DNA of 64,000 nucleotides from NCBI GenBank assembly GCA_017303485.1, contig JAFLCY010000001.1, positions 62,001 through 126,000 of the forward strand, given 5' to 3'. The DNA comes from Rhodobacterales bacterium. Lineage in GTDB: Bacteria > Pseudomonadota > Alphaproteobacteria > Rhodobacterales > Rhodobacteraceae. The translations under genes and the position numbers were made by a program. How positions within the stretch are numbered: the first letter of the stretch is position 1; each line of letters begins with the position of its first letter. Shown here in pieces: positions 9,715-18,863 of the stretch. The notes below the pieces were generated by a model. The model was given only the letters and a program-made list of their open reading frames with translations, was not told the origin of the DNA and searched no databases.

Positions 9715-10323
9715 TCAGGATGCCTCTGACGCCTCTCTGGCCATGTCCTCCATATCAATGAAGCGATCGCCAATCCGCGCATGCGGGCGCCCTCCTGTCG
9801 CGACTCCGATTGCGATGACGATTTCATCGGCGGCCGGGGCATCCATGATCGCGAATTCCGTTGTCAGGAAATGCGATCTCGCCCCAGGCTGGGTGATGTG
9901 TTTCAGCGGAAAAGTGATCGAGTTTCCCGGTCCGCCACGCTTGTTGGTGAAAGAGATGAACTCGGTGCTATTCACGGCATCGCGGAGGAAATTGCCAAAC
10001 CGGAGCGTGTGGATCAGCGCCGAGCCGTGCTCGATTTCTCCATTGGTGCCGACGATGGCGCATTTTCCGAATGCCTCGACATTGCGGCCGCCTCCTACCA
10101 TTGGCATCAGGCGGGCCACCATCTCTTTGCCCAGGACCGGGGCAAGGGCATGGATCTCGGGGCGCAGGTCCTCGACGAAGCCCCGCCCCGCCCAGGGGTT
10201 CTTCAGCACCGCCGCGATGGCGGCTATCCGGACCGGATGCTCTGCGGCCCTGCCGCCTTCGATCAGCGTATCCTCGATATGGGCAACATATTTGCGTATT
10301 TCGGGTTTCATCCTCGTCCTCAT
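9715..10323 (-). CDS. DUF1185 / amino acid synthesis family protein
   Basis: 202-residue protein matching my knowledge of the DUF1185 (AmtA-like, 'amino acid synthesis') family: N-terminus MKPEIRKYVAHIEDTLIEGG, then NPWAGRGFVEDLRPEI, a conserved glycine-rich GEIEHGSALIHTLRFGNFLR and the C-terminal ADEIVIAIGVATGGRPHARIGD. No catalytic role is established to my knowledge. It overlaps the hydrolase stop (ATGA at 10320-10323); ATG 10311 is an alternative start. It closes the oxidative operon, so a role in processing the product is inferred only from context. Confidence 0.8.
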   Translation of the reverse strand: MRTRMKPEIRKYVAHIEDTLIEGGRAAEHPVRIAAIAAVLKNPWAGRGFVEDLRPEIHALAPVLGKEMVARLMPMVGGGRNVEAFGKCAIVGTNGEIEHGSALIHTLRFGNFLRDAVNSTEFISFTNKRGGPGNSITFPLKHITQPGARSHFLTTEFAIMDAPAADEIVIAIGVATGGRPHARIGDRFIDMEDMAREASEAS

Positions 10324-11105
10324 TTGATGTCTTGCAAGAGTTCGCCCAGATGGCGGGCAACCGTGTCGGGGGCTTCGAGCAGGATCGAATGCCTGAGCCG
10401 CGGGAGGATCACGAGCCGCGATCCCTTGATTTCGTCGTGCATCAGCCGGGCCATGCGCGCGGTCGAGCCGACGTCATCTTCCCCCGTCATCACCAGTGTC
10501 GGCGTGGCAATCCGGTGCAGGTCTGCGGCCAGGTCAGACCGGGCCAGCACCCGGTAGGCAGCCATGTAGCAGGCCGGATCGTTCAGCATTGCAATGGCGC
10601 GTCGCGCGGCGACGACGTCGGGGTTCTGCTTCAGAAATTCCGGCGTGAACCAGCGTTCGGTCGCATTGGCGAGATGGGTCAGCGGGCCGTCCCGTTCCAG
10701 GATGGCCAGGCGCTCTTCGACCCGCTGCCGTTCCCCTGCGTCCCGACCGGCGACCGTGGAAATCAGCGCCAGGCCCGACAGGCGGTCAGGGTGATGGATC
10801 GCCACATGCTGGGCAACCAGCCCGCCCAGCGAAAAGCCGAACAGCGCCGCCCGGTCCAGCCCCAGATGATCGAACAGCCCGACGACATCCCCGGCCAGCA
10901 TCTCAAGACTGTACGGGCCCGGCGCGCGCTCGGACTTGCCATGCCCGCGCAGATCGATGCGGATGTGTCGTCCGGCCGGAAGATACGGCAGTACCGGGTC
11001 CCATCCCGCGAGCGTGGACCCGACCCCATGGACAAAGACGACCGGACGGCCGTCTCCCTCGTCCCTGTAGTGCAGGGTCGCACCATCTCTGCGAAACTCT
11101 GGCAT
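10320..11105 (-). CDS. Alpha/beta hydrolase (enol-lactonase / RutD-like)
   Basis: 261-residue alpha/beta-hydrolase fold protein. Seen: oxyanion region FVHGVGSTLAGWDPVLPYL near residues 25-45, nucleophile elbow GFSLGG near residue 94 (serine nucleophile), acid DDVGS near 210 and a C-terminal histidine in RHSILLEAP near 238. This layout matches 3-oxoadipate enol-lactonases and RutD-type carbamate hydrolases. Its start overlaps the monooxygenase stop by one base (TGATG). Likely opens or hydrolyses the product of the upstream monooxygenase. Confidence 0.88.
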   Translation of the reverse strand: MPEFRRDGATLHYRDEGDGRPVVFVHGVGSTLAGWDPVLPYLPAGRHIRIDLRGHGKSERAPGPYSLEMLAGDVVGLFDHLGLDRAALFGFSLGGLVAQHVAIHHPDRLSGLALISTVAGRDAGERQRVEERLAILERDGPLTHLANATERWFTPEFLKQNPDVVAARRAIAMLNDPACYMAAYRVLARSDLAADLHRIATPTLVMTGEDDVGSTARMARLMHDEIKGSRLVILPRLRHSILLEAPDTVARHLGELLQDIK

Positions 11106-12181
11106 CAGGCTGACACCCGGGCTTCGGCAGAGGCCTTTGCCTTGAAATGCGGTATGACGCGGTCGCAGAACAGCTCGACCGAGCGCCGTGAGATTTCCTT
11201 GGGCAAGCCGAAAGTCGTGCCCAGCATGAAATGGCGTATGCCGGCGGCGTGGTAGCGCTCCAGCTTGGCGATCACCTCGTCAGGTGTACCGGACATCGTG
11301 TTCTCGATCAGTGAGTCCGGCAGGAATTCGTCCCGGTTCGCAAGCACGTCGAAATCGACCAGATCGGGGAAGCCGTTGCGCACCGTGGCAATGTTCTTGA
11401 ACAGATTCTCGAAACCGCGCCCGTATTCGATCATCGACTTGACGGCGATGTCGCGGGTGGCCTTGTCCTCCCAGACACAGCCCAGCCGAAGGGTCAGGTG
11501 CTCGGGCTGATCCTTCCCGCCCCCCGCATGATATGCCTTCACCGCATCACGGAACCGCGCTTCCAGGGCCACGACTTCGGAAAACGGGCGGCGCAGCGCG
11601 GTGGACATGATCGAGCAGCCGTTCTGGATCGCAAACTCGAAGGTGTTCTGGTCGCGCGCTGCGATCCACATCGGCACGGGCTTCTGCATCGGTTTCGGCG
11701 CGGCGGTGGTGGCCGGAAACTTCCAGATCTCGCCGTTGTGTTCGTAATCTCCCTTCCACAGCTCCCTGACCGCAGGGATCAGTTCGCGCATGTAGCGGCC
11801 GCCTTCCTGCTGCGGCATTCCCCCACCCATCCGGTCAAACTCGTACTGGTAGGAGCCGCGCCCGAACCCAAGTTCCAGCCGTCCGCCGGAAATCACGTCA
11901 CACAATCCCGCCTCTCCAGCCAGCCGGATCGGATTCCAGTAGGGGGCAGAGACGACGCCCGTTCCAAGCCGGATGTTCTTTGTCTGAGACGCCCAGAAGG
12001 CGAGGATCTGGAACGGGTTGGGCGAAGCCGTCACCTCGATCGTGTGATGCTCGGCCGTCCAGACGATGTCAAAGCCACCCTGATCGGCAATCTTGACCAG
12101 TTCCAGCGCATCGCGCGACACATCGTCCATGCTGGTCGCGTCGTTGAAACGGCCATAATTGATGCCAATGGAAAACTTCAT
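11105..12181 (-). CDS. LLM-class flavin-dependent monooxygenase (luciferase-like)
   Basis: 358-residue bacterial-luciferase-like TIM barrel that uses reduced FMN supplied by a separate reductase. Seen: WTAEHHTIEVTASPNP near residue 42, RLGTGVVSAPYWNPIRLA near 70, GRLELGFGRGSYQYEFDRMG near 100, and a C-terminal SGTPDEVIAKLERYHAAGI. A flavin reductase is encoded in the same operon. Comparable gene sets (LLM monooxygenase, flavin reductase, alpha/beta hydrolase) occur in the Rut pyrimidine pathway, but this protein lacks enough match to call it RutA. Confidence 0.9.
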   Translation of the reverse strand: MKFSIGINYGRFNDATSMDDVSRDALELVKIADQGGFDIVWTAEHHTIEVTASPNPFQILAFWASQTKNIRLGTGVVSAPYWNPIRLAGEAGLCDVISGGRLELGFGRGSYQYEFDRMGGGMPQQEGGRYMRELIPAVRELWKGDYEHNGEIWKFPATTAAPKPMQKPVPMWIAARDQNTFEFAIQNGCSIMSTALRRPFSEVVALEARFRDAVKAYHAGGGKDQPEHLTLRLGCVWEDKATRDIAVKSMIEYGRGFENLFKNIATVRNGFPDLVDFDVLANRDEFLPDSLIENTMSGTPDEVIAKLERYHAAGIRHFMLGTTFGLPKEISRRSVELFCDRVIPHFKAKASAEARVSA

Positions 12182-12198
12182 CTTTAAGGTTCCTCTGC

Positions 12199-13707
12199 CT
12201 ATTTTGCGACGCGCATGACGAAAGCGTCCTGCGACTTGCCCGAGTAGTCGATGACCACGGTCTTGATGCGGCTGAACTCTTCGACCGCGGCAAAGCCGTT
12301 GTGCTTGCCGTATCCGGATTCCTTGAACCCGCCCGAGGGCGACATGACCGACGGACTGCGGTAGGTGTTGATCCAGACCATCCCGGCCTCGATCCGGCGC
12401 ATGAAGCGCAGCGCCCGGTTGATGTCATTGGTCCAGATACCCGAGGCCAGCCCATAGGCCGTGTCGTTGGCCAGCCGGATCATCTCGTCATCGTCACGGA
12501 ATTTCAGCACGCCCAGAACGGGGCCGAAGATCTCTTCGCGGGCAAGCCGCATGTCATTGCGGACATCGGCGAACACAGTCGGTTCGACATACCAGCCGTT
12601 GCCAAGGCCGCCGGGCCGTCCGCCGCCAGCCACCAGCCGGGCACCTTCGGAGCGCGCGCCTTCGATGAAGCCCTGAACCTTTTCCACCTGCGACCAGAGA
12701 GCCAGGGGGCCAAGCTGCGTGTCCTCGGCGTCCGGAGCGCCGATACGGACCTCGGCGGTGCGTGCGACCAGACGGTCGATCACCTCGTCATAGATGCTTT
12801 CGTGAACAAAGCAGCGTGACCCGGCCACGCAGGTCTGCCCGCCCGCAGCAAAGATGCCCGAGATCACGCCGTTGACCGCCCGGTCAAGATCGGCATCCTC
12901 GCAAACGATATGCGGGGACTTGCCACCCAGTTCCAGCATCGCGGGCTTGAGCGCATTTCCAGCCGCGCTGGCAATCAGCCGGCCGGTCGAGGTGCCGCCG
13001 GTGAAGTCGATCTTGTTGACGCCGGGATGACGCACGATCGCATCCCCCACGCTTGCGCCACGGCCGGTCACGACATTGAACACACCCGCCGGAAACCCGG
13101 CCTCAGTCACCAGTTCGGCCAGTGCCAGGATCGCCGCCGAAGCATGTTCCGATGGCTTGACCACCAGCGCATTGCCCATTGCCAGGGCCGGCGCCATGCA
13201 ACGGTTCAACAGCAACAACGGCGAGTTCCACGGGACGATGGCGCCGATCACACCCACCGGCTCGCGCACGGTAAAGTTCAGCATGTCGGGCTTGTTGACC
13301 GGGATCGTCGTGCCTTCGATCTTGTCGGCCATCCCGGCAAAGTAGCGCAGGCCCACCGATACCGCCTGGGTCAGGGCCCGCATCTCGCGCAGGATCTTGC
13401 CGTTGTCCTTGGTCTCCAGCCGGGCCAGGTTTTCCACGTTTGCGGCCACCAGGTCCGCCAGCCGGTAAAGCAGTAGTCCTCGGTCCGACTGCGACAGGTC
13501 ACGCCAGGCCGGGTTCTGCATTGCCGCCCGCGCTGCGGCTACCGCCTCATCGACCTCGGCAGCCGTGCTGTCGGCGACCTGGCACCACTCTTCGCCCGTC
13601 GCGGGGTCGAAACCGGCGAAATGCGTTCCCGCAGAGTCACGGAACGTGCCATTGATGAAGATGGGAAGACGCTGGCCAACAAGCCCGCCGACGGTGAATC
13701 TGGTCAT
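12199..13707 (-). CDS. Aldehyde dehydrogenase (NAD(P)-dependent)
   Basis: 502-residue ALDH superfamily enzyme. Seen: NAD-binding VGVIGAIVPWNSPLLLL near 150-167, KPSEHASA near 190, FTGGTSTGR near 240, catalytic glutamate motif LELGGKSPHIV near 268, nucleophile motif GGQTCVAGSR near 300, and EEIFGPVLGV near 400. The start at 13707 overlaps the upstream stop as ATGA. It should oxidise an aldehyde generated within the operon to the acid. Confidence 0.93.
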   Translation of the reverse strand: MTRFTVGGLVGQRLPIFINGTFRDSAGTHFAGFDPATGEEWCQVADSTAAEVDEAVAAARAAMQNPAWRDLSQSDRGLLLYRLADLVAANVENLARLETKDNGKILREMRALTQAVSVGLRYFAGMADKIEGTTIPVNKPDMLNFTVREPVGVIGAIVPWNSPLLLLNRCMAPALAMGNALVVKPSEHASAAILALAELVTEAGFPAGVFNVVTGRGASVGDAIVRHPGVNKIDFTGGTSTGRLIASAAGNALKPAMLELGGKSPHIVCEDADLDRAVNGVISGIFAAGGQTCVAGSRCFVHESIYDEVIDRLVARTAEVRIGAPDAEDTQLGPLALWSQVEKVQGFIEGARSEGARLVAGGGRPGGLGNGWYVEPTVFADVRNDMRLAREEIFGPVLGVLKFRDDDEMIRLANDTAYGLASGIWTNDINRALRFMRRIEAGMVWINTYRSPSVMSPSGGFKESGYGKHNGFAAVEEFSRIKTVVIDYSGKSQDAFVMRVAK

Positions 13708-14762
13708 GTTGGTTGTCCTTCCGGCAAGAAAAAGTCCGGCCAGCTTTCCGAGCTTCCGGTAATGTGGGAGATGCGGCCCGGTGCAGCGGGATTGCCGACG
13801 AAAACGCCAAAGCGGCCGCGCTGGCGTTCCTGTGCCAGACGGCGCAGCACATCGCGCATGCCGATGTTGCGAACCTGGTGCAGTGGCAGGTTGCCGGGGT
13901 CGAACAGAGCCATGCCGGCGGGCAGATCCGCGTCCGGTGGCAGGTCTGCCAGAAAGAGAAACCTGCTTTCACACTGTTCGCCGTCGTCATAGATCGAATA
14001 GGGATGTGTAAGCGTGACGCTCAGTCCGCGCGCGGCCAGGTCGGTTTCGCAGGCGTTGCGCGCCTCGCCGAACAGACGACGTGCCGGACCAAGCGGGATT
14101 TCCCAGCTGTCAGCTCCTGCACGCTGAAGCAGCACCTTGCCGTTCTGCAGCGCCAGTATCCCCACGCGGATCGTCGTCGCCGCCCCCGCCAGGGGCTGGC
14201 GCTGGACCGGGACCGAGGCAATCTGGCGATACTGGCCGCGATGAAACAGCAAGGGCGGATGGGCCATGTTGCCGCAATCCTCGACCTTGCCGACCAGAAC
14301 CAGATGATCCCCGGCGTCGATCACCTGATGGCGCGAACAGGCGAACCAACCGGCACAGTCGTCCAGCAGCGGCTGGCCCTGCGGACCTTTAGTCCAGTGC
14401 AACCCGGCAAACCTGTCGTCCACCGGAGCGGCAAACCTGCGCGAGATCTCCTCCTGGTGCGCACCCAGAACATTAACGGCAAAGCTGGCCGCATTGCGGA
14501 ACGTCTCGATGTTCGAAGACGTCAGGCTGGGGCACACCAGAAGCAGGGGCGGGTCCAGCGAAACCGAGGCAAAGGAATTGGCCGTGAACCCGACCGGATT
14601 GCCGTGCCTGTCGCAGGCAGTCACGACTGTGATGCCCGTGGCAAAGCTGCCAAAGGCCTGACGCAGAACCTTTTTCCGGTTCGCGGCAAGGTCGCCCTGA
14701 TCCTGCGGCGCAGGGCCGTTCTGAGTAGCGCGCACGGCACCATCCGCAATGTCATTCATCAT
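13704..14762 (-). CDS. Flavin reductase domain fused to a degenerate Nudix-like domain
   Basis: 352-residue two-domain protein. Residues about 28-195 are a flavin reductase of the HpaC/RutF (DIM6/NTAB) type: AFGSFATGITVVTACD, GFTANSFASVSLDPPLLLVC and FAVNVLGAHQEEISRRFA. Residues about 205-330 (RVGILALQNGKVLLQRAGAD onward) resemble a Nudix hydrolase fold, including a SWEIPLGPARRLFGEA stretch where the Nudix box would lie. The REUXEE core of that box is absent, so hydrolase activity is doubtful. The reductase should feed reduced flavin to the LLM monooxygenase two genes downstream. First gene of the operon. Confidence 0.82.
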   Translation of the reverse strand: MMNDIADGAVRATQNGPAPQDQGDLAANRKKVLRQAFGSFATGITVVTACDRHGNPVGFTANSFASVSLDPPLLLVCPSLTSSNIETFRNAASFAVNVLGAHQEEISRRFAAPVDDRFAGLHWTKGPQGQPLLDDCAGWFACSRHQVIDAGDHLVLVGKVEDCGNMAHPPLLFHRGQYRQIASVPVQRQPLAGAATTIRVGILALQNGKVLLQRAGADSWEIPLGPARRLFGEARNACETDLAARGLSVTLTHPYSIYDDGEQCESRFLFLADLPPDADLPAGMALFDPGNLPLHQVRNIGMRDVLRRLAQERQRGRFGVFVGNPAAPGRISHITGSSESWPDFFLPEGQPT

Positions 14763-14832
14763 GAACGAAGCTTAGCGGCCCAAGGAAACCTGCTGCTTCC
14801 GATGGTTTTGCGCAGAAAAATTGGAAAGCTTA

Positions 14833-16584
14833 CTACGTTTGATAGGAAGATTTCAGCGCATAGAGTCGCATCGCGAGGTCAAGTTCGAAACAGGTTTCGC
14901 TGTCTGTCAGATCCAGACCGAAACGTTCGGTGATGCGTTGCAAACGGTATCGCAAGGTCGACACATGAATGCCCAGCTGGTCGGCGGTCTCCTGCAACCG
15001 GCGACCGGTCGACAGGTAGGTGCCAAGAGTTTCCAGCGATGCCCGGCCCTTGTCAGACCCATCCTCCAGAAGTGGCAGGATGGTCCGCTCCAAGAGGGAA
15101 TCGGCGACCGACTGCGGCACGCTGGCCATGAGCTGCGGGAAATAGCCGATCTTCTTGCCGGTGATCCAACCCTCTGCCTTCATCGCGGCGGCCACATCCA
15201 GCACCCTGCAGCAATAGGCCCAGACATCGGGATAGCTTTCGGCCTGGCTTACCCGCTCGCTCAGGGTCAGGGTGAAGGCCCTGTTCCAAGTCGGCTGGAT
15301 CGATCGCAGAAAGGCCATTCTCACCTTCGGATCGGACAGCGCGGGCCCATCGTTCAGAAGCAGAGACAACCGGTTGCCGTCCAGCAATGAGAGCGCTGCA
15401 CCGAACGCGCCCTCCGCCTTGCGCAAGATGTAGCTGTGAAGGTCCGCAGGAAATTCCTCGTCCGTGGTCTGCAAGACCAGGATGCGCCGCGGCACCATGA
15501 GATCGATCCCCAGGAACCGAAACTCTGCCGCAATCTCACGGGGGCCGCTGGAGCGGAAGAACAGCTGTTGCAACGCGCGTCGCTCGACCATGGTGCGGCT
15601 GCGAAATCGTGTATGATTGCGCAGGATAAAGGTGGACAGTGCCATGTGCGCCGCCTCGACCGAGCGCCAGTCCTGCGGCTCGACCTGGTTCGGCGACACG
15701 AGAAACAGCCCGCCAACGATCTCGCCGTCGATCGCAAGTCCCCTGACCCGCAGACGGACGGCAGTGCCCTCATTGTCCAGGGTGACATCCGTGTCGTCAT
15801 TGCGGCCGCGGGCTTGCCGGGCCAGCCGCATCAGCGCGAAGGCCTCACGCCGGACAAGGCTTTGCAGCTCCGGATCCTGTGCAGCCTCGTCGCAAAGAAT
15901 GCCGCCGGTCGTCAGGTCCAGCGCAAACCATGCCGTCGGAATCAGTTTGCCGATGGTCGAGAAAAGCTCCTCCGTCATCCCTGCATTCAACGAGTTGGCC
16001 AGCGCGGCGTTCAGATTGTGCAGGACTTGCCTTACGGCATCGGCCGCCTCGGTTTCTTCCGCCAGTTTCAGCATCCGGCGCACGGCGATATCGGCCAGGT
16101 CGGCCAGACATTGCAGATAACTCATCTCTGCGTCATCCACCTCGACAATCCGATGCGACAGTACCGAGAAGGTCTGTGCGCGGCCGTGCCGATCGGGAAA
16201 TTTGAGCGGGATGATCACCACGCTGTGATACCCGCGCTGCCGCGCATCCTCGCGGAAGGCTTGATAGTCGTCCTGGTCGGACGCATCGCGGATCACCACA
16301 GGACGGCCAGTCTGCACTACGGACATGATCGGGCTGCCGGCGGCCTCCCAATACTGCGGCAAGGTGCGCAGATCGGCGATGAACGGATTGTATCTGATGA
16401 TTGGAATGGTCCGTCCGCTGGCAAGATCGAGGACCTGAATGGTGCTGAAATCCCATATGGAATTCAGGCAAACCCCTTCCGTCAGCTTGCGAAGCACCTC
16501 ATCCAGATCGTGACTGTCCTGGATAAGCTTGGCAATTCTGGACAGGTTGCGAAACTTCTCGGCACCTGCGGTGCGTGAGGTCAT
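14833..16584 (-). CDS. GAF-domain transcriptional regulator with PucR-type C-terminal HTH
   Basis: Large regulator. N-terminal GAF-like sensor regions span roughly residues 10-170 (FRNLSRIAKLIQDSHDLDEV at the start). The C-terminal PucR/CdaR helix-turn-helix is clear: LETLGTYLSTGRRLQETADQ, then LGIHVSTLRYRLQRITERFG and FELDLAMRLYAL. I prefer ATG 16584 (MTSRTAGAEKF), preceded by AGGTGG at eight bases, giving 583 residues; ATG 16617 or 16677 are possible. It lies 70 bases upstream of the flavin reductase gene on the same strand and probably activates that operon. Confidence 0.85.
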   Translation of the reverse strand: MTSRTAGAEKFRNLSRIAKLIQDSHDLDEVLRKLTEGVCLNSIWDFSTIQVLDLASGRTIPIIRYNPFIADLRTLPQYWEAAGSPIMSVVQTGRPVVIRDASDQDDYQAFREDARQRGYHSVVIIPLKFPDRHGRAQTFSVLSHRIVEVDDAEMSYLQCLADLADIAVRRMLKLAEETEAADAVRQVLHNLNAALANSLNAGMTEELFSTIGKLIPTAWFALDLTTGGILCDEAAQDPELQSLVRREAFALMRLARQARGRNDDTDVTLDNEGTAVRLRVRGLAIDGEIVGGLFLVSPNQVEPQDWRSVEAAHMALSTFILRNHTRFRSRTMVERRALQQLFFRSSGPREIAAEFRFLGIDLMVPRRILVLQTTDEEFPADLHSYILRKAEGAFGAALSLLDGNRLSLLLNDGPALSDPKVRMAFLRSIQPTWNRAFTLTLSERVSQAESYPDVWAYCCRVLDVAAAMKAEGWITGKKIGYFPQLMASVPQSVADSLLERTILPLLEDGSDKGRASLETLGTYLSTGRRLQETADQLGIHVSTLRYRLQRITERFGLDLTDSETCFELDLAMRLYALKSSYQT

Positions 16585-17014
16585 TGCGAATTCCACCTTT
16601 CGACCGGGCGTTGCCATCTGCGCTTTTGCCAGCCCCGGTCTTGTCGTTGGCGTCTGTCGTTGAGTGGCTGACGGCATCCCCGGTTTCAGCCGTCAATGCC
16701 GCGCAGGCAAGCCCCTTTTTGTGTAGCGCGAGCGTATTGCGATCGGGCCGGCCGGGGGTCCGTCCCGGACCGCGACGTTGAACAGAAGGGAAAACGACCC
16801 ACAATGGTTCGTGTAGCGAACCGCGAGAATATCGCCTTGATTGCGCCCGAGTCCGTTGCTGAACACGCAGAACGGCGGATACCAAAATTCTTGTCCGGAC
16901 CCGGAGGAGACGGGTCCGGTCGGTCGACGCTCGATCCGCTTTCATTCTCATGCGCGCGGCCGCGGAAGGAGAGCGGATTGAGCTGCCAACTCTTCGATCG
17001 AGCCTGTCTTTGAA
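16585..17014. other. Intergenic region, promoter side of the regulator
   Basis: 430 bases without a supported gene. It holds several short hairpins, for example GGTCCG-TCC-CGGACC at 16757-16771, and a stronger one at 16895-16919 listed separately. Short frames on the plus strand have no recognisable motif. Confidence 0.5.
16895..16919 (-). terminator. Hairpin downstream of the sugar ABC operon, likely terminator
   Basis: Perfect 9-bp stem CCGGACCCG / CGGGTCCGG around a 7-base loop, about 100 bases after the ATPase stop. On the transcribed strand it is followed by ACAAGAATTTTGG, so the U-tract is weak. Confidence 0.5.
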
Positions 17015-17782
17015 CTAGGCGGTTTCGATCGCGCCCGTGATCAGCCCCGTCACTTCCTCCGGGCTTGATTGGTCGAGCGTCTTGTCGGCCACCTTCTTGC
17101 CGCGCCGCAGAACTACGACGCGGTCGCAGACGCCAAAGACATCTGGCATCCGATGCGAGACGAGGATGACAGCATGCCCCGTTGCTTTCAGATGCTTGAT
17201 CAAGGCCAGAACCTCCGCGATCTGGCGCACCGAGATTGCCGCGGTCGGTTCGTCCATCAGCACGACCTTCGGGTCGGCAAGACGTGTCCGCGCAATGGCC
17301 ACGGCCTGACGCTGACCGCCGGACATGTCCTTGACCAGATCCCAGGGGCGCGTTTCCGACTTCAGCTCTGCGAAAAGCTCGGCGGATTTCTTTACCATTG
17401 CCGCCTTGTCGAGCCAGGCAAACGGCCCCAGACGCCTCTTCAATTCGCGGCCCAGGAAGACATTTGCCGCCGCCGAAAGATTGTCGCAAAGGGCAAGGTT
17501 CTGGTGAACGATCTCGATCCCGGCATTGCGCGCATCGACGGGTTGGGCGAAGTGGACCTGACGTCCGTCAACGCGGAACTCGCCGGCCGTCGGGATCAGA
17601 TTGCCCGAAATGACTTTCATGAGCGTGGACTTTCCGGCGCCGTTGTCACCCATCAAGCCCACGGCTTCCCCGGCGGCAACGGTCAGATCCACGCCTTGCA
17701 GTGCCTGGATGGGACCAAAGCTTTTCTCGATGCCTTTCAAGGACAGAACGCTTGCCGGCCCTCGTGTGTTGGAATGCGCCAT
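17015..17782 (-). CDS. Sugar ABC transporter ATP-binding protein (FrcA-like, single domain)
   Basis: 255-residue ATPase of the CUT2 sugar importers. Seen: Walker A GDNGAGKSTLMK near residue 43, Q-loop EIVHQNLALCDNLSAAANVF typical of RbsA/FrcA, signature MSGGQRQAVAIAR, Walker B VVLMDEPTAAI and H-loop LVSHRM. It has one ABC domain, unlike two-domain RbsA (about 500 residues), as in the fructose protein FrcA. The gene order binding protein, permease, ATPase also matches frcBCA. The sugar is unknown. Confidence 0.9.
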   Translation of the reverse strand: MAHSNTRGPASVLSLKGIEKSFGPIQALQGVDLTVAAGEAVGLMGDNGAGKSTLMKVISGNLIPTAGEFRVDGRQVHFAQPVDARNAGIEIVHQNLALCDNLSAAANVFLGRELKRRLGPFAWLDKAAMVKKSAELFAELKSETRPWDLVKDMSGGQRQAVAIARTRLADPKVVLMDEPTAAISVRQIAEVLALIKHLKATGHAVILVSHRMPDVFGVCDRVVVLRRGKKVADKTLDQSSPEEVTGLITGAIETA

Positions 17783-17784
17783 GG

Positions 17785-18792
17785 TCAGCCCTTTACCGAA
17801 GGAAGCCGGAGAATGGTCCGCAATTCGCGTGACCCGAAGAGCAATGCCCCAAGGATGATGGCGCCGTAGGTCGCGTCGATCCAGAAGGAGGGGATGTTGG
17901 ACAGCACCAGGATGTTCTGAACCATCGCCAGCAAGATCACGCCGCTTGCCGCACCAAGGATCGATCCTTTGCCGCCGTCCAGACTGATCCCGCCGATCAC
18001 GGCTGCGGCGAAGACGGTGAAGATGATGTTGTTGCCTTGCGTCGCAGTGACAGAGGCAATGCGGGACGACAGGACAAGGCCTGCAAGCGCCGCCATCAAG
18101 CCGCCGAAGATATAGAGGCCAAAGGTAAGGCGAGAGGTGTTGATGCCATTGGCGCGCGCGGCGGCGGCGTTTCCGCCCAGGGCATAGATATGGCGGCCGG
18201 TTGCGGTCTTGCCCATGAACCAGGCGGCGAACACGAAGGCTCCGATCAGAAGCCAGACATAGAGTTTCGCGCCGAGCAGCCGGTGATCGCCCAGGAAGGT
18301 CATGCTGGAGGGCAGGTTCGAGATGGTCATGCCGGAAGAGATGCCAAGGACAAAGCCCTGCAGCAGGATCAGTTGCGCCAGCGTCACGATGAACGGATTG
18401 AGCTTGAGGATCGCCACGAAGAAGCCATTGGCCGTCCCGATGATCCCCCCGACGGCAAAGACGATCAGGATTGCTCCGACGTCCCCCAGGGCAAGGCCAA
18501 GCCCGCTACCTATCGGCGAAATCAGCCAGGCCGCAATCATGGGGGCAAGTGCCACCACCGACTGCATCGACAGATCGAAGTATCCCCCGATCAGAATGAT
18601 TGCCTGCGCGATGACCAGAATGCCCAGCACGGCGGAATTGCCGAGGATGTTGTTGATGATGTTGTTGGCGCTGAAGAAATAGGGCACGAACAATGAGGCG
18701 AGGACGAAGACGATGGCGATGACGGGCAGCAGGACCATGTCCCGAAAGTCCGTCACTCCGCGTTCGCGCCCGGTTGTCACGATTGTGGTCAT
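17785..18792 (-). CDS. Sugar ABC transporter permease (RbsC/FrcC-like)
   Basis: 335-residue membrane protein with eight or more hydrophobic segments, e.g. MVLLPVIAIVFVLASLFVP at the N-terminus. Family stretches include GYFDLSMQSVVALAPMIAAW, NPFIVTLAQLILLQG and AAVIGGISLDGGKGSILGA, the CUT2 cytoplasmic loop. ATG 18792 (MTTIVTTGRERGV) is preceded by GGAAAGG at seven bases and is preferred over ATG 18843, which sits inside the intergenic hairpin. Two bases separate it from the ATPase. Confidence 0.92.
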   Translation of the reverse strand: MTTIVTTGRERGVTDFRDMVLLPVIAIVFVLASLFVPYFFSANNIINNILGNSAVLGILVIAQAIILIGGYFDLSMQSVVALAPMIAAWLISPIGSGLGLALGDVGAILIVFAVGGIIGTANGFFVAILKLNPFIVTLAQLILLQGFVLGISSGMTISNLPSSMTFLGDHRLLGAKLYVWLLIGAFVFAAWFMGKTATGRHIYALGGNAAAARANGINTSRLTFGLYIFGGLMAALAGLVLSSRIASVTATQGNNIIFTVFAAAVIGGISLDGGKGSILGAASGVILLAMVQNILVLSNIPSFWIDATYGAIILGALLFGSRELRTILRLPSVKG

Positions 18793-18823
18793 CTGTGGAC
18801 CTTTCCAGAATGTGGAGCCGTTT

Positions 18824-18845
18824 GGGTGGCCGCTTTCGGCCACCC
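18824..18845 (-). other. Intercistronic hairpin between binding protein and permease
   Basis: Perfect 9-bp stem GGGTGGCCG / CGGCCACCC with a 4-base loop, just after the binding-protein stop and not followed by a U-run. Such hairpins commonly protect the upstream mRNA and raise binding-protein yield relative to the membrane genes. Confidence 0.6.
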
Positions 18846-18863
18846 GGTCAGGCGAGGCAGAGA

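Noticed and set aside
16696..17013. 105-codon plus-strand frame in the intergenic region before the sugar ABC operon.
   Set aside because: No ribosome site or recognisable motif, and it contains the terminator-like hairpin.
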